Assembly (NCBI RefSeq): GCF_900103345.1
Contig: NZ_LT629702.1
Coordinates: 5,488,501 to 5,552,500 of the forward strand
Direction of reading: 5' to 3'
Source: Pseudomonas azotoformans
GTDB lineage: Bacteria; Pseudomonadota; Gammaproteobacteria; Pseudomonadales; Pseudomonadaceae
Length of the DNA stretch: 64,000 nucleotides
Position numbers and translations under genes: made by a program. Numbering within the stretch: the first letter of the stretch is position 1; each line of letters opens with the position of its first letter. Below are positions 9,284-18,357 of this stretch, piece after piece. Below the pieces are notes generated by a model, which was not told the DNA's origin, did no database searches, and saw only the letters and a program-made list of their open reading frames with translations.

Positions 9284-9588
9284 GGGGGCTCCTTGGGGGA
9301 GCGGCATTGTAACGGGTCAATGATCGCTCTGCGGAGCGAATGTAGGAGCGCCTGAACTGAACGGTACCAGGGCGTTTCTGTATTGTGGAAACAGGTAGGG
9401 GCAGTTGTTGTGGCTATCTGGAAAAGCCTTGGTTGTTGATGAGTTGCTACCTGATAGGGACGAACGCTAAATCCTGGTGCCTTGTACGTGCGCGGGTTAT
9501 TACTCCGTCTCATGTCCTGCTGAAGTGAGAATACAAGATAGCCGTGAGACGACTATCTTGTATGAGCGTGAATGGGTGAGTGTTAGGG
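9284..9588. other. Intergenic stretch without a recognised gene
   Basis: About 305 bases between the MATE gene and the orphan gene, both on the reverse strand, with a lower GC content than the flanks. It holds one truncated REP start (tgtaggagcg near 9341) and a perfect hairpin at 9531-9563. Open frames here are short and have no convincing start or composition. Confidence 0.6.
9531..9563 (-). terminator. Perfect 11-bp stem-loop downstream of the orphan gene
   Basis: atacaagatag (9531-9541) pairs perfectly with ctatcttgtat (9553-9563) across an 11-base loop. It lies 25 bases beyond the stop of the orphan gene on the reverse strand. No T-run follows, so it may protect the 3' end of the message more than terminate it, or be a protein-binding palindrome. 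Confidence 0.5.
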
Positions 9589-10275
9589 TTATTTATGTTT
9601 TAATTGTGATAGGTGTGTTTTAGGCTCGGTGGATGGAGATGGCGAGCTGCCCTCTTTTCCAGGGTTTTTAACAGGTTCCTCAACGAAGGTGCCTTCCCCT
9701 GGATAACGCCTGGTTACGATGTTTGTATTGACGTTCGGACCAACAGTGATGTTTTTTGCGAGTTCATCTTTACTGTTACTAACTATTACGATGTCAGTGT
9801 TTTTATGGTTGTGCGCGTCAGGGTAATATTTGGTTTTCCCAACTTCTATGACAAGTTTATTGTCTTCAGTTGCAGAGATTTTTATTTCATCTGATATGTT
9901 GTTTGGTTCTATCCTTACCGTCTGTCCCGGGTAGGGTTTGTCATCCCGAATTATTTTTTCAAATTCGCTGACGAAGGCCGTTTCATTATCAGCGATGATT
10001 CTAAAACCGATTTCATTGTTGGGAGTGATGAAGGATTTTTCACTGTTTTCCGGGGCGACTGTTTTTCCATTGGAGTTGGTTTCTAGTCTGGTGAATTCAG
10101 AGGGGTTGGGGAGGGGGGGGAATTGCATTTGAAGTCCTTTGGGTTGTAGGTATTTATACTCACCACTGTAGGTGAGCTCGAACTTCGTGGTGTTCACTGG
10201 TTTAAGGGTTCCAGCGCTACTTGTAACAGCCTGTATTTTGGTCAGGTTGTATCTATGGCTCAGATTACGCATCAT
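9589..10275 (-). CDS. Orphan low-GC hypothetical protein
   Basis: No family recognised. The frame opens at 10404, but the segment 10404-10276 reads a decayed MATE fragment out of frame, so the likely start is ATG 10275 (or the adjoining ATG 10272), giving 228 residues beginning MMRNLSHRYNL. The protein has no signal peptide or membrane segment, no Cys and no Trp. It is rich in Asn, Lys, Thr and Glu and predicted beta-rich, ending in a Pro/Ser/Lys-rich tail. The coding sequence is visibly AT-richer than everything around it, with codons rare in this genome (ata, tta, aat), which points to acquisition from elsewhere. The start overlaps the stop of the MATE remnant (ATGA) and has no strong ribosome site. 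A run of eight G on the forward strand near 10120 could be a slippage site. Confidence 0.6.
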   Translation of the reverse strand: MMRNLSHRYNLTKIQAVTSSAGTLKPVNTTKFELTYSGEYKYLQPKGLQMQFPPLPNPSEFTRLETNSNGKTVAPENSEKSFITPNNEIGFRIIADNETAFVSEFEKIIRDDKPYPGQTVRIEPNNISDEIKISATEDNKLVIEVGKTKYYPDAHNHKNTDIVIVSNSKDELAKNITVGPNVNTNIVTRRYPGEGTFVEEPVKNPGKEGSSPSPSTEPKTHLSQLKHK

Positions 10276-10340
10276 TGATGCTGGCGCTTGATTCGCCCGG
10301 CAGTGCTCCAAAAGACCAGGCTGCACAGCGTCATGAACAG
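10272..10340 (-). pseudogene. Remnant of a MATE transporter C-terminus
   Basis: Read on the reverse strand from 10340, 22 codons plus a TGA stop encode LFMTLCSLVFWSTAGRIKRQ and two more residues. The C-terminus of the intact MATE protein next door has LFMALRSLTLWAIAWRLNRQ followed by DQ, so 12 of 22 residues match in register, including the ending. No homology continues upstream of the first codon. This is a short, diverged footprint of a second MATE gene, cut off on its 5' side. It overlaps the first 43 codons of the orphan frame in another reading frame. Confidence 0.75.
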
Positions 10341-10520
10341 GGTTTTCTTTGACTTGCACCGCCAACATTTGGATCTCCAGTGTTTGTGGGATTTGGCTCG
10401 GCATTGCGTCCCATCAAGAACCAAACCACCCTCCGTCGGTCAATGTGACCAGCACCACATCGGCCCCGTGCGGGCTGATATATAGTTCACCCCTCGGACC
10501 CCTCTCACAACGAGTGCCCC

Positions 10521-13500
10521 ATGTTTAACAAAGGATTGTTCCTGGCCTGTGCGCTGGCCCTGCTGAGCGCCTGCGATTCTTCCGATAAACCGGCTGCCCC
10601 GACCGCTCCAGCAGCGGCGACGGTTGCACCCCAGCCGGCCAAGGCGGCGGTGGACGTGGCGGCGCTGAAGCAGCGCTACGCTGGGCGTGAGTTGAGTGTG
10701 GTGGACGTGTCCGAAGTGCAGCTCGATGGAGCCAGCACCCTGTCCGTGAGCTTTTCCATTCCACTGGACCCCGATCAGAAATTCGCCGACAAACTCCACT
10801 TGGTGGACAGCAAGTCCGGCAAGGTCGACGGTGCCTGGGAAATCTCCGATAACCTGATGGAACTGCGCCTGCGCCACCTGGAGCCGCAGCGCAAATTGGT
10901 GCTCACCGTCGATGCCGGGGTGAAGGCAGTCAACGGCAATACACTCGCCGCCGAGTACAGCGCCCGCCTGGAAACCCGCGACCTGCAAGCCACCGTCGGC
11001 TTCGCCAGCCGTGGCACTTTGCTGCCGACGCGTTTGGCCGAAGGCCTGCCGGTGATCGCGCTGAACGTCGACAAGATCGACGTCGAATTCTTCCGCATCA
11101 AGCCCGAATCCTTGCCGACCTTCCTCGCGCAGTGGGGGCGCAACACGAGCTTGCAGAGTTATGAATCCCGCGAACTGCTGCCGCTGGCCGACCTGGTCTA
11201 CGGCGGTCGCTTCGACCTGAACCCGGCGCGCAACACCCGCGAAACCCTGTTGCTGCCGATCGCCGGCCTCAAGCAGTTGCAGCAGCCGGGTGTGTACCTG
11301 GCGGTAATGCGCGCCTCGGGCACCTACAACTATTCCCAACCGGCCACGCTGTTCACCTTGAGTGATATCGGCCTGTCGGTGCACCGCTACGCCAATCGCC
11401 TGGATGTGTTCACCCAAGCGCTGGAAGGTGGCAAGGCGCTGGACGGCGTCGACCTCGAGGTGCTCGACGCCGAGGGTCGTGTGGTCGGCCAAGGCAAGAC
11501 CGAGAAGGGCGGCCACGCCGAGTTGCCGTTGCCGAAAAAGGCCCAGGTGTTGCTGGCCAAGCTGGGTGAACAGACCAGCATGCTGCGTCTGGACAGCGCC
11601 GCATTGGACCTGGCCGAGTTCGACATCGGCGGCCAGCCGTCCCATCCCTTGCAGTTCTTCGTGTTCGGCCCGCGTGACCTGTACCGCCCCGGTGAAACCG
11701 TGCTGCTCAACGCCCTGCTACGGGACAAGGATGGCAATGCCGTCAAGCCGCAGCCGGTGAGCGTCGAAGTACGTCGCCCGGATGAACAGGTGAGCCGCAA
11801 ATTCGTGTGGGATGCCGACGCCTCCGGCCTCTATCAATATCAACTGCAATTGGCCGGCGAAGCGCCAACCGGGCGCTGGCAGCTGGTGTTCGACCTGGGG
11901 GACGGCAAGCCGCAACTGTATGAGTTCCTGGTCGAAGACTTCCTGCCCGAGCGCCTGGCGCTGGAACTCAAGGGCAGCGATACCGCACTGAGCCCGGCGG
12001 ATAACCCGGTGATTCAGGTCAATGGCCGTTACCTGTATGGCGCGCCGGCATCGGGCAACCGCGTCAGCGGGCAGATTTACGTGCGGCCGTTGCGCGAAGC
12101 GGTCAAGTCGCTGCCGGGCTATCAGTTCGGCTCCGTCACCGAAGAAGAACTGAGCCAGGATTTCGAACTGGACGAAAGCGTGCTCGACGCCAAGGGCCAG
12201 GAAGCGTTGACCCTGGAAAGCAAATGGGCCGAGGCCAAGTCGCCGCTGCAACTGATCGTGCAGGCCAGCCTGCACGAGTCGGGCGGGCGACCGATTACCC
12301 GGCGCCTGGTGCAACCGATCTGGCCGGCCGGACAATTGCCGGGCCTGCGCGGGTTGTTTGACGGCAAGGAAACCAATGGCGATGGCCCGGCGGAATTCGA
12401 AGTGCTGCTGGCCAACCAGGACGGGCAGAAGCTCGCCGCGCCAAACCTCAAGGTGCGCCTGGTGCGCGAGCGCCGTGATTACTACTGGAACTACTCCGAG
12501 AGCGATGGCTGGAGCTACCACTTCAACGAGAAATTCCTCAACCTCGACGAACAGACCCTGAGCATCAAGGCCGGCGACACGGCCAAGGTCAGCTTCCAGG
12601 TGGAGTGGGGCCCGTACCGCGTCGAGGTGGAAGACCCGCAGACCGGCCTGGTCAGCAGCCTGCGCTTCTGGGCCGGCTACCAGGCCCAGGACAACACCGA
12701 AGGCGGCGCCGTACGCCCCGACCAGGTCAAGCTGGCGCTGGACAAACCGGCGTATGGCGACGGCGATACCGCCAACATCACCGTTACTCCACCCGCTGCC
12801 GGTAAAGGCTATTTGCTGGTGGAGTCCGCCGAAGGGCCGCTGTGGTGGCAGGAAATCGATGTGCCGGCCGAGGGCAAAAGCTTCGCCGTGAAACTCGACC
12901 CGAAATGGTCGCGCCATGACCTGTACGTCAGTGCCCTGGTGATTCGCCCGGGCGAGCGCAAAGCCAACATCACACCCAAGCGTGCCGTGGGCCTGCTGCA
13001 CCTGCCGCTGGATCGCACCCAGCGCAAACTCGGCGTGACCCTCACCGCGCCGGAAAAAATGCGCCCCAAACAGCCGCTGACGGTGAAAGTCACCGCCAAA
13101 AATGCCGATGGCAGTGTGCCGAAACAGGTGCATGTGCTGGTGGCAGCGGTGGACGTGGGCATCTTGAACATTACCGAATACCCGACGCCGGACCCGTACT
13201 CCAGCCTGTTCGGCCGCAAGGCTTATGGGGTGGACCAGTTCGATATCTACGGCCAGTTGATCGAAGCCGGGCAGGGGCGTTTGGCCAGCCTGGCATTCGG
13301 CGGCGACGCGGCGTTGGCCAAGGGTGGCAAGCGCCCGGATACCAGCGTGACCATCGTCGCCCTGCAAAGCGCGCCGGTGACCCTGAATGAGCAGGGCGAG
13401 GGCGAAGTCAGCGTCAACATCCCTGACTTCAACGGCGAACTGCGCCTGATGGCCCAGGCCTGGACCGACGACCGCTATGGCATGGCCGAAGCCAAGACGG

Positions 13501-15419
13501 TGATCGCCGCGCCGTTGATTGCCGAGCTGTCGGCGCCGCGCTTCCTGGCCGGTGGTGACCAGACCACGTTGGCGCTGGACCTGTCCAACCTGTCGGGCCA
13601 GGCGCAGAAGCTGGATGTGCAACTGAGCGCCGAAGGGCAGTTGGAGTTGCTCAACGCTGGCGCGCAGACCGTCGAGTTGAAACAAGGCCAGCGCACCACC
13701 CTGCGCATCCCGGTGAAAGCCTGGGGCGGTTTGGGCCAGGGCAAGGTCAAGGTCACCGTGAACGGGCTGGACCTGCCGGGTGAAAACCTGCCGCCGTTCA
13801 CCCGTGAGTGGACGTTGGGCGTGCGCCCCGCGTACCCGGCACTGCTCAAGCATTACCGCGCGGTGCTCAAGGATCAGCCGTGGAGCCTGCCGGCGGGCAC
13901 GCTGGATCAGTTCGACTCATCAGGGCGCCAGGCGCTGTTGAGCCTGTCGAGCCGGCCGCCGCTGAACCTGGGTGCACAGATCAGCGCACTCAAGGCCTAC
14001 CCCTATGGTTGCCTGGAACAGACCGCGAGCGGCCTGTACCCGTCGCTGTATGCCGACGATGCGCTGCTCAAGCGCCTGTCGATCAAGGGCGAGTCGGACA
14101 GCGAACGTAAACGCAAGATCGAGCTGGGCATCGAACGCCTGCTGGGTATGCAGCGCTACAACGGCAGCTTTGGCCTGTGGGGCGCCGACGGCGAAGAAGA
14201 ATACTGGCTGACGGCCTACGTCACCGACTTCCTGCTGCGTGCCCGCGACCAGGGCTTTGCCGTACCGCCGCAAGCCTTGAAGAAGGCCAGCGAGCGCCTG
14301 CTGCGTTATGTGCAGGAACGCAACCTGATCGACGTCGACTACAGCGATAACGCCGACCACACGCGCTTCGCCGTACAGGCCTACGCTGGCATGGTGCTGG
14401 CGCGCAGTCAGCAGGCGCCATTGGGGGCGCTGCGCAGTATTTTCGAACGACGCAGCGATGCGCGCTCCGGTTTGCCGCTGGTGCAGTTGGCTATCGCGCT
14501 GCAGAACATGGGCGACCAGCCGCGTGCGGACCAGGCCTTGCTCGCTGGGCTGGCGGCGCAGCGTAACGCCAACGAGTGGCTGGCCGACTACGGCAGCCCG
14601 CTGCGGGACCAGGCAATGATCCTGGCCCTGTTGGAAGAGAACGACCTGGCCAATGGCAAGCGTGAGGAGCGCTTGTTTACCCTGTCGGATCAGTTGGCGG
14701 CCAGCCCGTACCTGTCGACCCAGGAGCGCAACTCGCTGTTCCTGGCCGGGCGCCTCGGGTTTGCCAAGCCAGAGGCGAACTGGCAGGTGTCGCTGACCGG
14801 CAGTGGCGGCGTGCAGGCATTGAGCAACCAACACTCGACGCTGGAACTGGAGGGCAAGCTGCTGTCCAGCGATCTGACCTTGAGCAATCAGGGCGACGCA
14901 CCGGTGTACCAGCAACTGACGATCTCGGGTTATCCACAGGTGCCACCGGCAGCCGGTGGCGACAACCTGAGCATCCGCCGCGAATACCTGGGCATGAACG
15001 GCCAGCCACTGAACCTGCGCAACCTCAACAGCGGTGAGCTGGTACTGGTGCATCTGGCGGTCAGCGCCAAGCAACGTTTACCGGATGCCCTGGTGGTGGA
15101 CCTGCTGCCGGCCGGCCTGGAACTGGAAAACCAGAACCTGGCGCAAAGCGCCGCCAGCCTGGAAAACGCCAGCAGCCAGGTGAAGGAGTGGCGGGAGTCG
15201 ATGCAGAACGCCTCGCTCAAGCACCAGGAGTTCCGTGATGACCGCTATGTGGCGGCGATCAACCTGGAAGGTTCCGGCACCACGCACCTGCTGTACCTGG
15301 CGCGTGCCGTGACGCCGGGCACTTATCGCGTGCCGCCGCCGCAGGTGGAGTCGATGTACCGGCCGAACTGGCAGGCGGTGGGGGAGACGCCGGCGGATCT
15401 GGTGATCAAGGGGCGCTGA
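10521..15419 (+). CDS. yfhM: Alpha-2-macroglobulin family lipoprotein (YfhM type)
   Basis: A 1632-residue periplasmic lipoprotein of the bacterial alpha-2-macroglobulin family, thought to trap proteases that breach the outer membrane. The signal ends in lipobox LSAC (Cys near residue 18) followed by an Ala/Pro-rich linker. Macroglobulin domains fill the first two thirds. The thioester motif is intact (YPYGCLEQTAS, near residue 1160), so it can in principle bond covalently to an attacker, unlike thioester-less family members. The helical thioester domain follows, with a C-terminal receptor-binding-like domain. It is one gene away from pbpC, the pairing known from E. coli yfhM-pbpC. A 711-codon frame antisense to the middle of the gene is a shadow. 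Confidence 0.94.
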   Translation: MFNKGLFLACALALLSACDSSDKPAAPTAPAAATVAPQPAKAAVDVAALKQRYAGRELSVVDVSEVQLDGASTLSVSFSIPLDPDQKFADKLHLVDSKSGKVDGAWEISDNLMELRLRHLEPQRKLVLTVDAGVKAVNGNTLAAEYSARLETRDLQATVGFASRGTLLPTRLAEGLPVIALNVDKIDVEFFRIKPESLPTFLAQWGRNTSLQSYESRELLPLADLVYGGRFDLNPARNTRETLLLPIAGLKQLQQPGVYLAVMRASGTYNYSQPATLFTLSDIGLSVHRYANRLDVFTQALEGGKALDGVDLEVLDAEGRVVGQGKTEKGGHAELPLPKKAQVLLAKLGEQTSMLRLDSAALDLAEFDIGGQPSHPLQFFVFGPRDLYRPGETVLLNALLRDKDGNAVKPQPVSVEVRRPDEQVSRKFVWDADASGLYQYQLQLAGEAPTGRWQLVFDLGDGKPQLYEFLVEDFLPERLALELKGSDTALSPADNPVIQVNGRYLYGAPASGNRVSGQIYVRPLREAVKSLPGYQFGSVTEEELSQDFELDESVLDAKGQEALTLESKWAEAKSPLQLIVQASLHESGGRPITRRLVQPIWPAGQLPGLRGLFDGKETNGDGPAEFEVLLANQDGQKLAAPNLKVRLVRERRDYYWNYSESDGWSYHFNEKFLNLDEQTLSIKAGDTAKVSFQVEWGPYRVEVEDPQTGLVSSLRFWAGYQAQDNTEGGAVRPDQVKLALDKPAYGDGDTANITVTPPAAGKGYLLVESAEGPLWWQEIDVPAEGKSFAVKLDPKWSRHDLYVSALVIRPGERKANITPKRAVGLLHLPLDRTQRKLGVTLTAPEKMRPKQPLTVKVTAKNADGSVPKQVHVLVAAVDVGILNITEYPTPDPYSSLFGRKAYGVDQFDIYGQLIEAGQGRLASLAFGGDAALAKGGKRPDTSVTIVALQSAPVTLNEQGEGEVSVNIPDFNGELRLMAQAWTDDRYGMAEAKTVIAAPLIAELSAPRFLAGGDQTTLALDLSNLSGQAQKLDVQLSAEGQLELLNAGAQTVELKQGQRTTLRIPVKAWGGLGQGKVKVTVNGLDLPGENLPPFTREWTLGVRPAYPALLKHYRAVLKDQPWSLPAGTLDQFDSSGRQALLSLSSRPPLNLGAQISALKAYPYGCLEQTASGLYPSLYADDALLKRLSIKGESDSERKRKIELGIERLLGMQRYNGSFGLWGADGEEEYWLTAYVTDFLLRARDQGFAVPPQALKKASERLLRYVQERNLIDVDYSDNADHTRFAVQAYAGMVLARSQQAPLGALRSIFERRSDARSGLPLVQLAIALQNMGDQPRADQALLAGLAAQRNANEWLADYGSPLRDQAMILALLEENDLANGKREERLFTLSDQLAASPYLSTQERNSLFLAGRLGFAKPEANWQVSLTGSGGVQALSNQHSTLELEGKLLSSDLTLSNQGDAPVYQQLTISGYPQVPPAAGGDNLSIRREYLGMNGQPLNLRNLNSGELVLVHLAVSAKQRLPDALVVDLLPAGLELENQNLAQSAASLENASSQVKEWRESMQNASLKHQEFRDDRYVAAINLEGSGTTHLLYLARAVTPGTYRVPPPQVESMYRPNWQAVGETPADLVIKGR

Positions 15420-15445
15420 TAGCTCAATTTGAAAGGGGACCTCAA

Positions 15446-15473
15446 TGTGGGAGGGGGCTTGCCCCCTCCCACA
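15446..15473. repeat. REP-type palindrome, family 2 (single)
   Basis: A near-perfect palindrome (tgtgggagggggc ... gccccctcccaca) 27 bases after the yfhM stop. The same arm sequence forms pairs at 18217-18287 and 44246-44335 and a single copy at 54959-54985. No T-run follows, so termination is not assured. It lies between convergent genes. Confidence 0.85.
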
Positions 15474-15495
15474 GATGATTTGCGGTGTTTTGGGG

Positions 15496-15789
15496 TCAGT
15501 GGACGACCCAGCTCAGAAGCCACAGGCCCAGCAGCAGCCAGATGATGCCCATGATGATCGACGCCCGCATGAAGGCGCGCACCGCCGAGTACAGCAGCAT
15601 CAGGCCGACAATCAGGGTGATGATGCTGATGATCGAGGTGTCCATGCCCAAGGTGCGGGACAGGCCATCGATGAAGTTGCCACCGGCGTGGGTCAGCGCA
15701 CCGAACAGGCCGCTGAGTCCGTCGACGATAAAGCGGATGATCGAACCGAGCGCCTGGCCCAACCATTCGAAAAAGCTTTCTACCTGCAT
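15496..15789 (-). CDS. Small inner-membrane protein between yfhM and pbpC
   Basis: A 97-residue protein with no family that I recognise. Residues 1-50 form an amphipathic region (FFEWLGQALGSIIRFIVDGL) and residues about 53-96 contain two hydrophobic segments (SIISIITLIVGLMLLYSAV and SIIMGIIWLLLGLWLLSWVV). It is encoded opposite to both neighbours, between the macroglobulin gene and pbpC. Length, hydrophobic pattern and a clean ATG support a real gene. The location suggests an envelope role, but no function can be assigned. A forward frame over the same bases (15445-15867) is much less protein-like. Confidence 0.7.
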   Translation of the reverse strand: MQVESFFEWLGQALGSIIRFIVDGLSGLFGALTHAGGNFIDGLSRTLGMDTSIISIITLIVGLMLLYSAVRAFMRASIIMGIIWLLLGLWLLSWVVH

Positions 15790-15879
15790 GTGTGTGTCCT
15801 GATGAGAAGGTGGGCGTATCTGTGCCTTTGGTTGTTATTGCGACAGGCTAGTTCCCTACCAGCATAGAGGTTTGCCCGT

Positions 15880-18210
15880 TTGAGTTTGCGTTTAGTTGCC
15901 CGCTGGACCCTGGCCATCCTCTTGTTGGTGATCGCCCTGCTGTGGCTGGCTGACCGCATCTGGCCGTTGCCGCTGCCCAAGGATGACTTGGCGCGGGTGG
16001 TGCTGGCTGAGGATGGCACGCCCTTGTGGCGGTTTGCCGATGCCGACGGTGTGTGGCGCTACCCCGTGCAGACCCGCGAGGTGTCGCCGTATTACCTGGA
16101 TGCGCTGCTCACCTATGAGGACCGTTGGTTCTACCAGCACCCCGGAGTGAACCCGCTGGCGCTGGTGCGGGCGACATGGCAGAACCTGACCGGTGCGCGG
16201 GTGGTGTCGGGCGGCAGCACCTTGTCGATGCAGGTGGCGCGCTTGCTGGACCCGCATTCGCGCACCTTTCACGGCAAATTGCGTCAGTTGTGGCGCACCG
16301 CGCAGCTGGAATGGCACCTGTCCAAGGAAGAAATCCTCAACCTCTACCTGAACCGCGCCCCGTTTGGCGGTACGTTGCAGGGCGTGGCTGCCGCCAGTTG
16401 GGCGTACTTGGGCAAGTCGCCGTCACAGCTGACCCACGCCGAAGCCGCCTTGCTCGCCGTGCTGCCCCAGGCGCCCAGCCGCTTGCGCCCGGACCGCCAC
16501 CCCCAACGCGCGCAGGACGCCCGTGACAAAGTGCTGCGCCGCCTCGCCGAATTCCAGGTGTGGCCGCAAGCTGCCGTCGATGAGGCCCTGGAAGAGCCGC
16601 TCTTGCTCGCCCCACGCCTGGAACCGAGCCTGGCGCCCTTGCTCGCACGGCGCCTGAACCGGCCGGACAGCCCGCCGCTGATCCGCACCACCCTGGACGC
16701 GACCCTGCAACGTCGCCTTGAAGACCTGCTGTTGGGCTGGCGCGCACGTTTGCCGGAGCATACCTCCGCCGCGATCCTGGTGGTGGAAGAGGAAACCATG
16801 GCCGTGCGGGCCTACCTCGGTTCTGTGGATATCAACGACGCCAAGCGCTTTGGCCATGTGGACATGATCAGCGCCCTGCGTTCGCCGGGCTCCACCTTGA
16901 AGCCCTTCCTTTATGGGATGGCGCTGGATGAGGGGCTGATCCACTCCGAATCCCTGCTGCAGGATGTGCCCCGGCGGTATGGCGATTACCGGCCGGGCAA
17001 CTTCTCCATGGGCTTTACCGGTGCAGTGCCGGCGAGTACGGCGCTGTCCAGCTCGCTCAACCTCCCAGCCGTGCAGTTGCTGGAAGCCTACGGGCCGAAG
17101 CGCTTCGCCGCCGAAATGCGCATCGGCGGCGTGCCGTTGGCATTGCCGGCGCTGGCCGAGCCGAACCTGGCGCTGATCCTGGGCGGTGCGGGCAGCCGCC
17201 TGGAAGACCTGGTGAGTGGCTACAGCGCCTTCGCCCGAGATGGCAAAAGCGCCACCCTTCGCTTGCAGCCGGACGATACGCTCAGGGAACGGCCACTCCT
17301 GTCGCCAGGGGCCGCCTGGATTGTGCGACGTATCCTCAGCGGCCAGGCACGGCCGGACCGCGACCCGCGTGCCGAATTGGTGCAGCGTCCTGTATTGGCC
17401 TGGAAAACCGGCACCAGCTACGGCTTTCGCGATGCCTGGGCGATCGGTGTGGGGCCGCGTTACTTGATCGGCGTGTGGATCGGCCGCCCGGACGGCACGC
17501 CGGTGCCGGGCCAGTTCGGCCTGGCCTCCGCCGCACCGTTGATGTTGCAGGTGCACGACGTACTGACCAACCGTGACAGCCAGCGCGGTATCAGCGCGCC
17601 GGTCAAACCGGTGCCGGCGAATGTCGGCGTAGCGGCGATCTGTTGGCCATTGGGCCAGCCGATGAGCCGCAGCGATCCCAACTGCCGCCGCCAGCGCTTT
17701 GCCTGGACCCTGGACAACACCACACCACCCACTTTGCAGGCGTTGGACCAACCGTTGAGCGTGGGTTTGATGGAAAGCGTGTGGGTCAATGCCAAGGGCT
17801 TGCGGGTGGACGCCCATTGCCCCGGCGCCGAGCCCAGGAGCATCGCCCTGTGGCCCGCGCCCCTGGAGCCTTGGCTGCCCAGGGTCGAACGCCGCGAAGC
17901 GCGCATTCCCGCGGCCGACCCTGATTGCCCGCCACCGGCGCTGGCCGCGTCGTCACCTTTATCCATCGTTGGCGTACGTGAAGGTGACCAACTGCGCCTG
18001 CCCGCTGCCAGCCAACAGGCGCTGCGCCTGAAACTTTCCGCGTTGGGCGGTAGTGGCCGGCGCTGGTGGTTCCTCAATGGCGCGCCGTTGGGGGACAGCG
18101 CCAACCAGGACTTTATCAACGCCAGTTTCGAACAACTGGGGCGCTATCAACTCAGTGTCCTTGACGAAGCTGGGCAGACGGCGCGTGTCGAGTTCAGCGT
18201 CGTTGATTAG
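15880..18210 (+). CDS. pbpC: Penicillin-binding protein 1C (bifunctional peptidoglycan glycosyltransferase/transpeptidase)
   Basis: A 776-residue class A PBP of the PBP1C type. An N-terminal membrane anchor (about residues 8-25) is followed by the GT51 glycosyltransferase with the catalytic-Glu motif EDRWFYQHPG and GGSTLSMQVARL. The transpeptidase domain has SPGSTLKP (SxxK nucleophile), SSSLN (SxN) and KTGTSYG. The C-terminal BiPBP domain is typical of PBP1C and suspected to contact the macroglobulin partner. The start is TTG 15880, with agagg ten bases upstream; no ATG or GTG in frame gives the membrane anchor. In E. coli pbpC lies directly after yfhM; here a small reverse gene is inserted between them. 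Confidence 0.95.
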   Translation: MSLRLVARWTLAILLLVIALLWLADRIWPLPLPKDDLARVVLAEDGTPLWRFADADGVWRYPVQTREVSPYYLDALLTYEDRWFYQHPGVNPLALVRATWQNLTGARVVSGGSTLSMQVARLLDPHSRTFHGKLRQLWRTAQLEWHLSKEEILNLYLNRAPFGGTLQGVAAASWAYLGKSPSQLTHAEAALLAVLPQAPSRLRPDRHPQRAQDARDKVLRRLAEFQVWPQAAVDEALEEPLLLAPRLEPSLAPLLARRLNRPDSPPLIRTTLDATLQRRLEDLLLGWRARLPEHTSAAILVVEEETMAVRAYLGSVDINDAKRFGHVDMISALRSPGSTLKPFLYGMALDEGLIHSESLLQDVPRRYGDYRPGNFSMGFTGAVPASTALSSSLNLPAVQLLEAYGPKRFAAEMRIGGVPLALPALAEPNLALILGGAGSRLEDLVSGYSAFARDGKSATLRLQPDDTLRERPLLSPGAAWIVRRILSGQARPDRDPRAELVQRPVLAWKTGTSYGFRDAWAIGVGPRYLIGVWIGRPDGTPVPGQFGLASAAPLMLQVHDVLTNRDSQRGISAPVKPVPANVGVAAICWPLGQPMSRSDPNCRRQRFAWTLDNTTPPTLQALDQPLSVGLMESVWVNAKGLRVDAHCPGAEPRSIALWPAPLEPWLPRVERREARIPAADPDCPPPALAASSPLSIVGVREGDQLRLPAASQQALRLKLSALGGSGRRWWFLNGAPLGDSANQDFINASFEQLGRYQLSVLDEAGQTARVEFSVVD

Positions 18211-18216
18211 ATCGCT

Positions 18217-18287
18217 ATCGGGGGCAAGCCCCCTCCCATACTGGGATGTGTTCACCTATCAAAGGTGGGAGGGGGCTTGCCCCCGAT
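18217..18287. repeat. REPIN, family 2, copy 1
   Basis: Inverted arms of about 22 bases (18217-18238 and 18265-18287; core gggggcaagccccctccca and its complement) around a 26-base spacer. It lies just after pbpC and 70 bases before the MazG-like gene, so it can form a hairpin at the end of the pbpC transcript. Confidence 0.9.
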
Positions 18288-18357
18288 GGCGGTCTGAAGG
18301 TTCACTTGCCTTCAAGGCCATTCCCCCCGAAGCTATCCACCTTCAGGAGCCTGCCGC

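Noticed and set aside
10276..10404. N-terminal 43 residues of the orphan frame
   Set aside because: They translate the MATE remnant and its flank in another frame, so they are not expected to be real protein.
11718..13853. Reverse open frame of 711 codons inside the macroglobulin gene
   Set aside because: Antisense shadow without domains; the forward gene has complete motifs.
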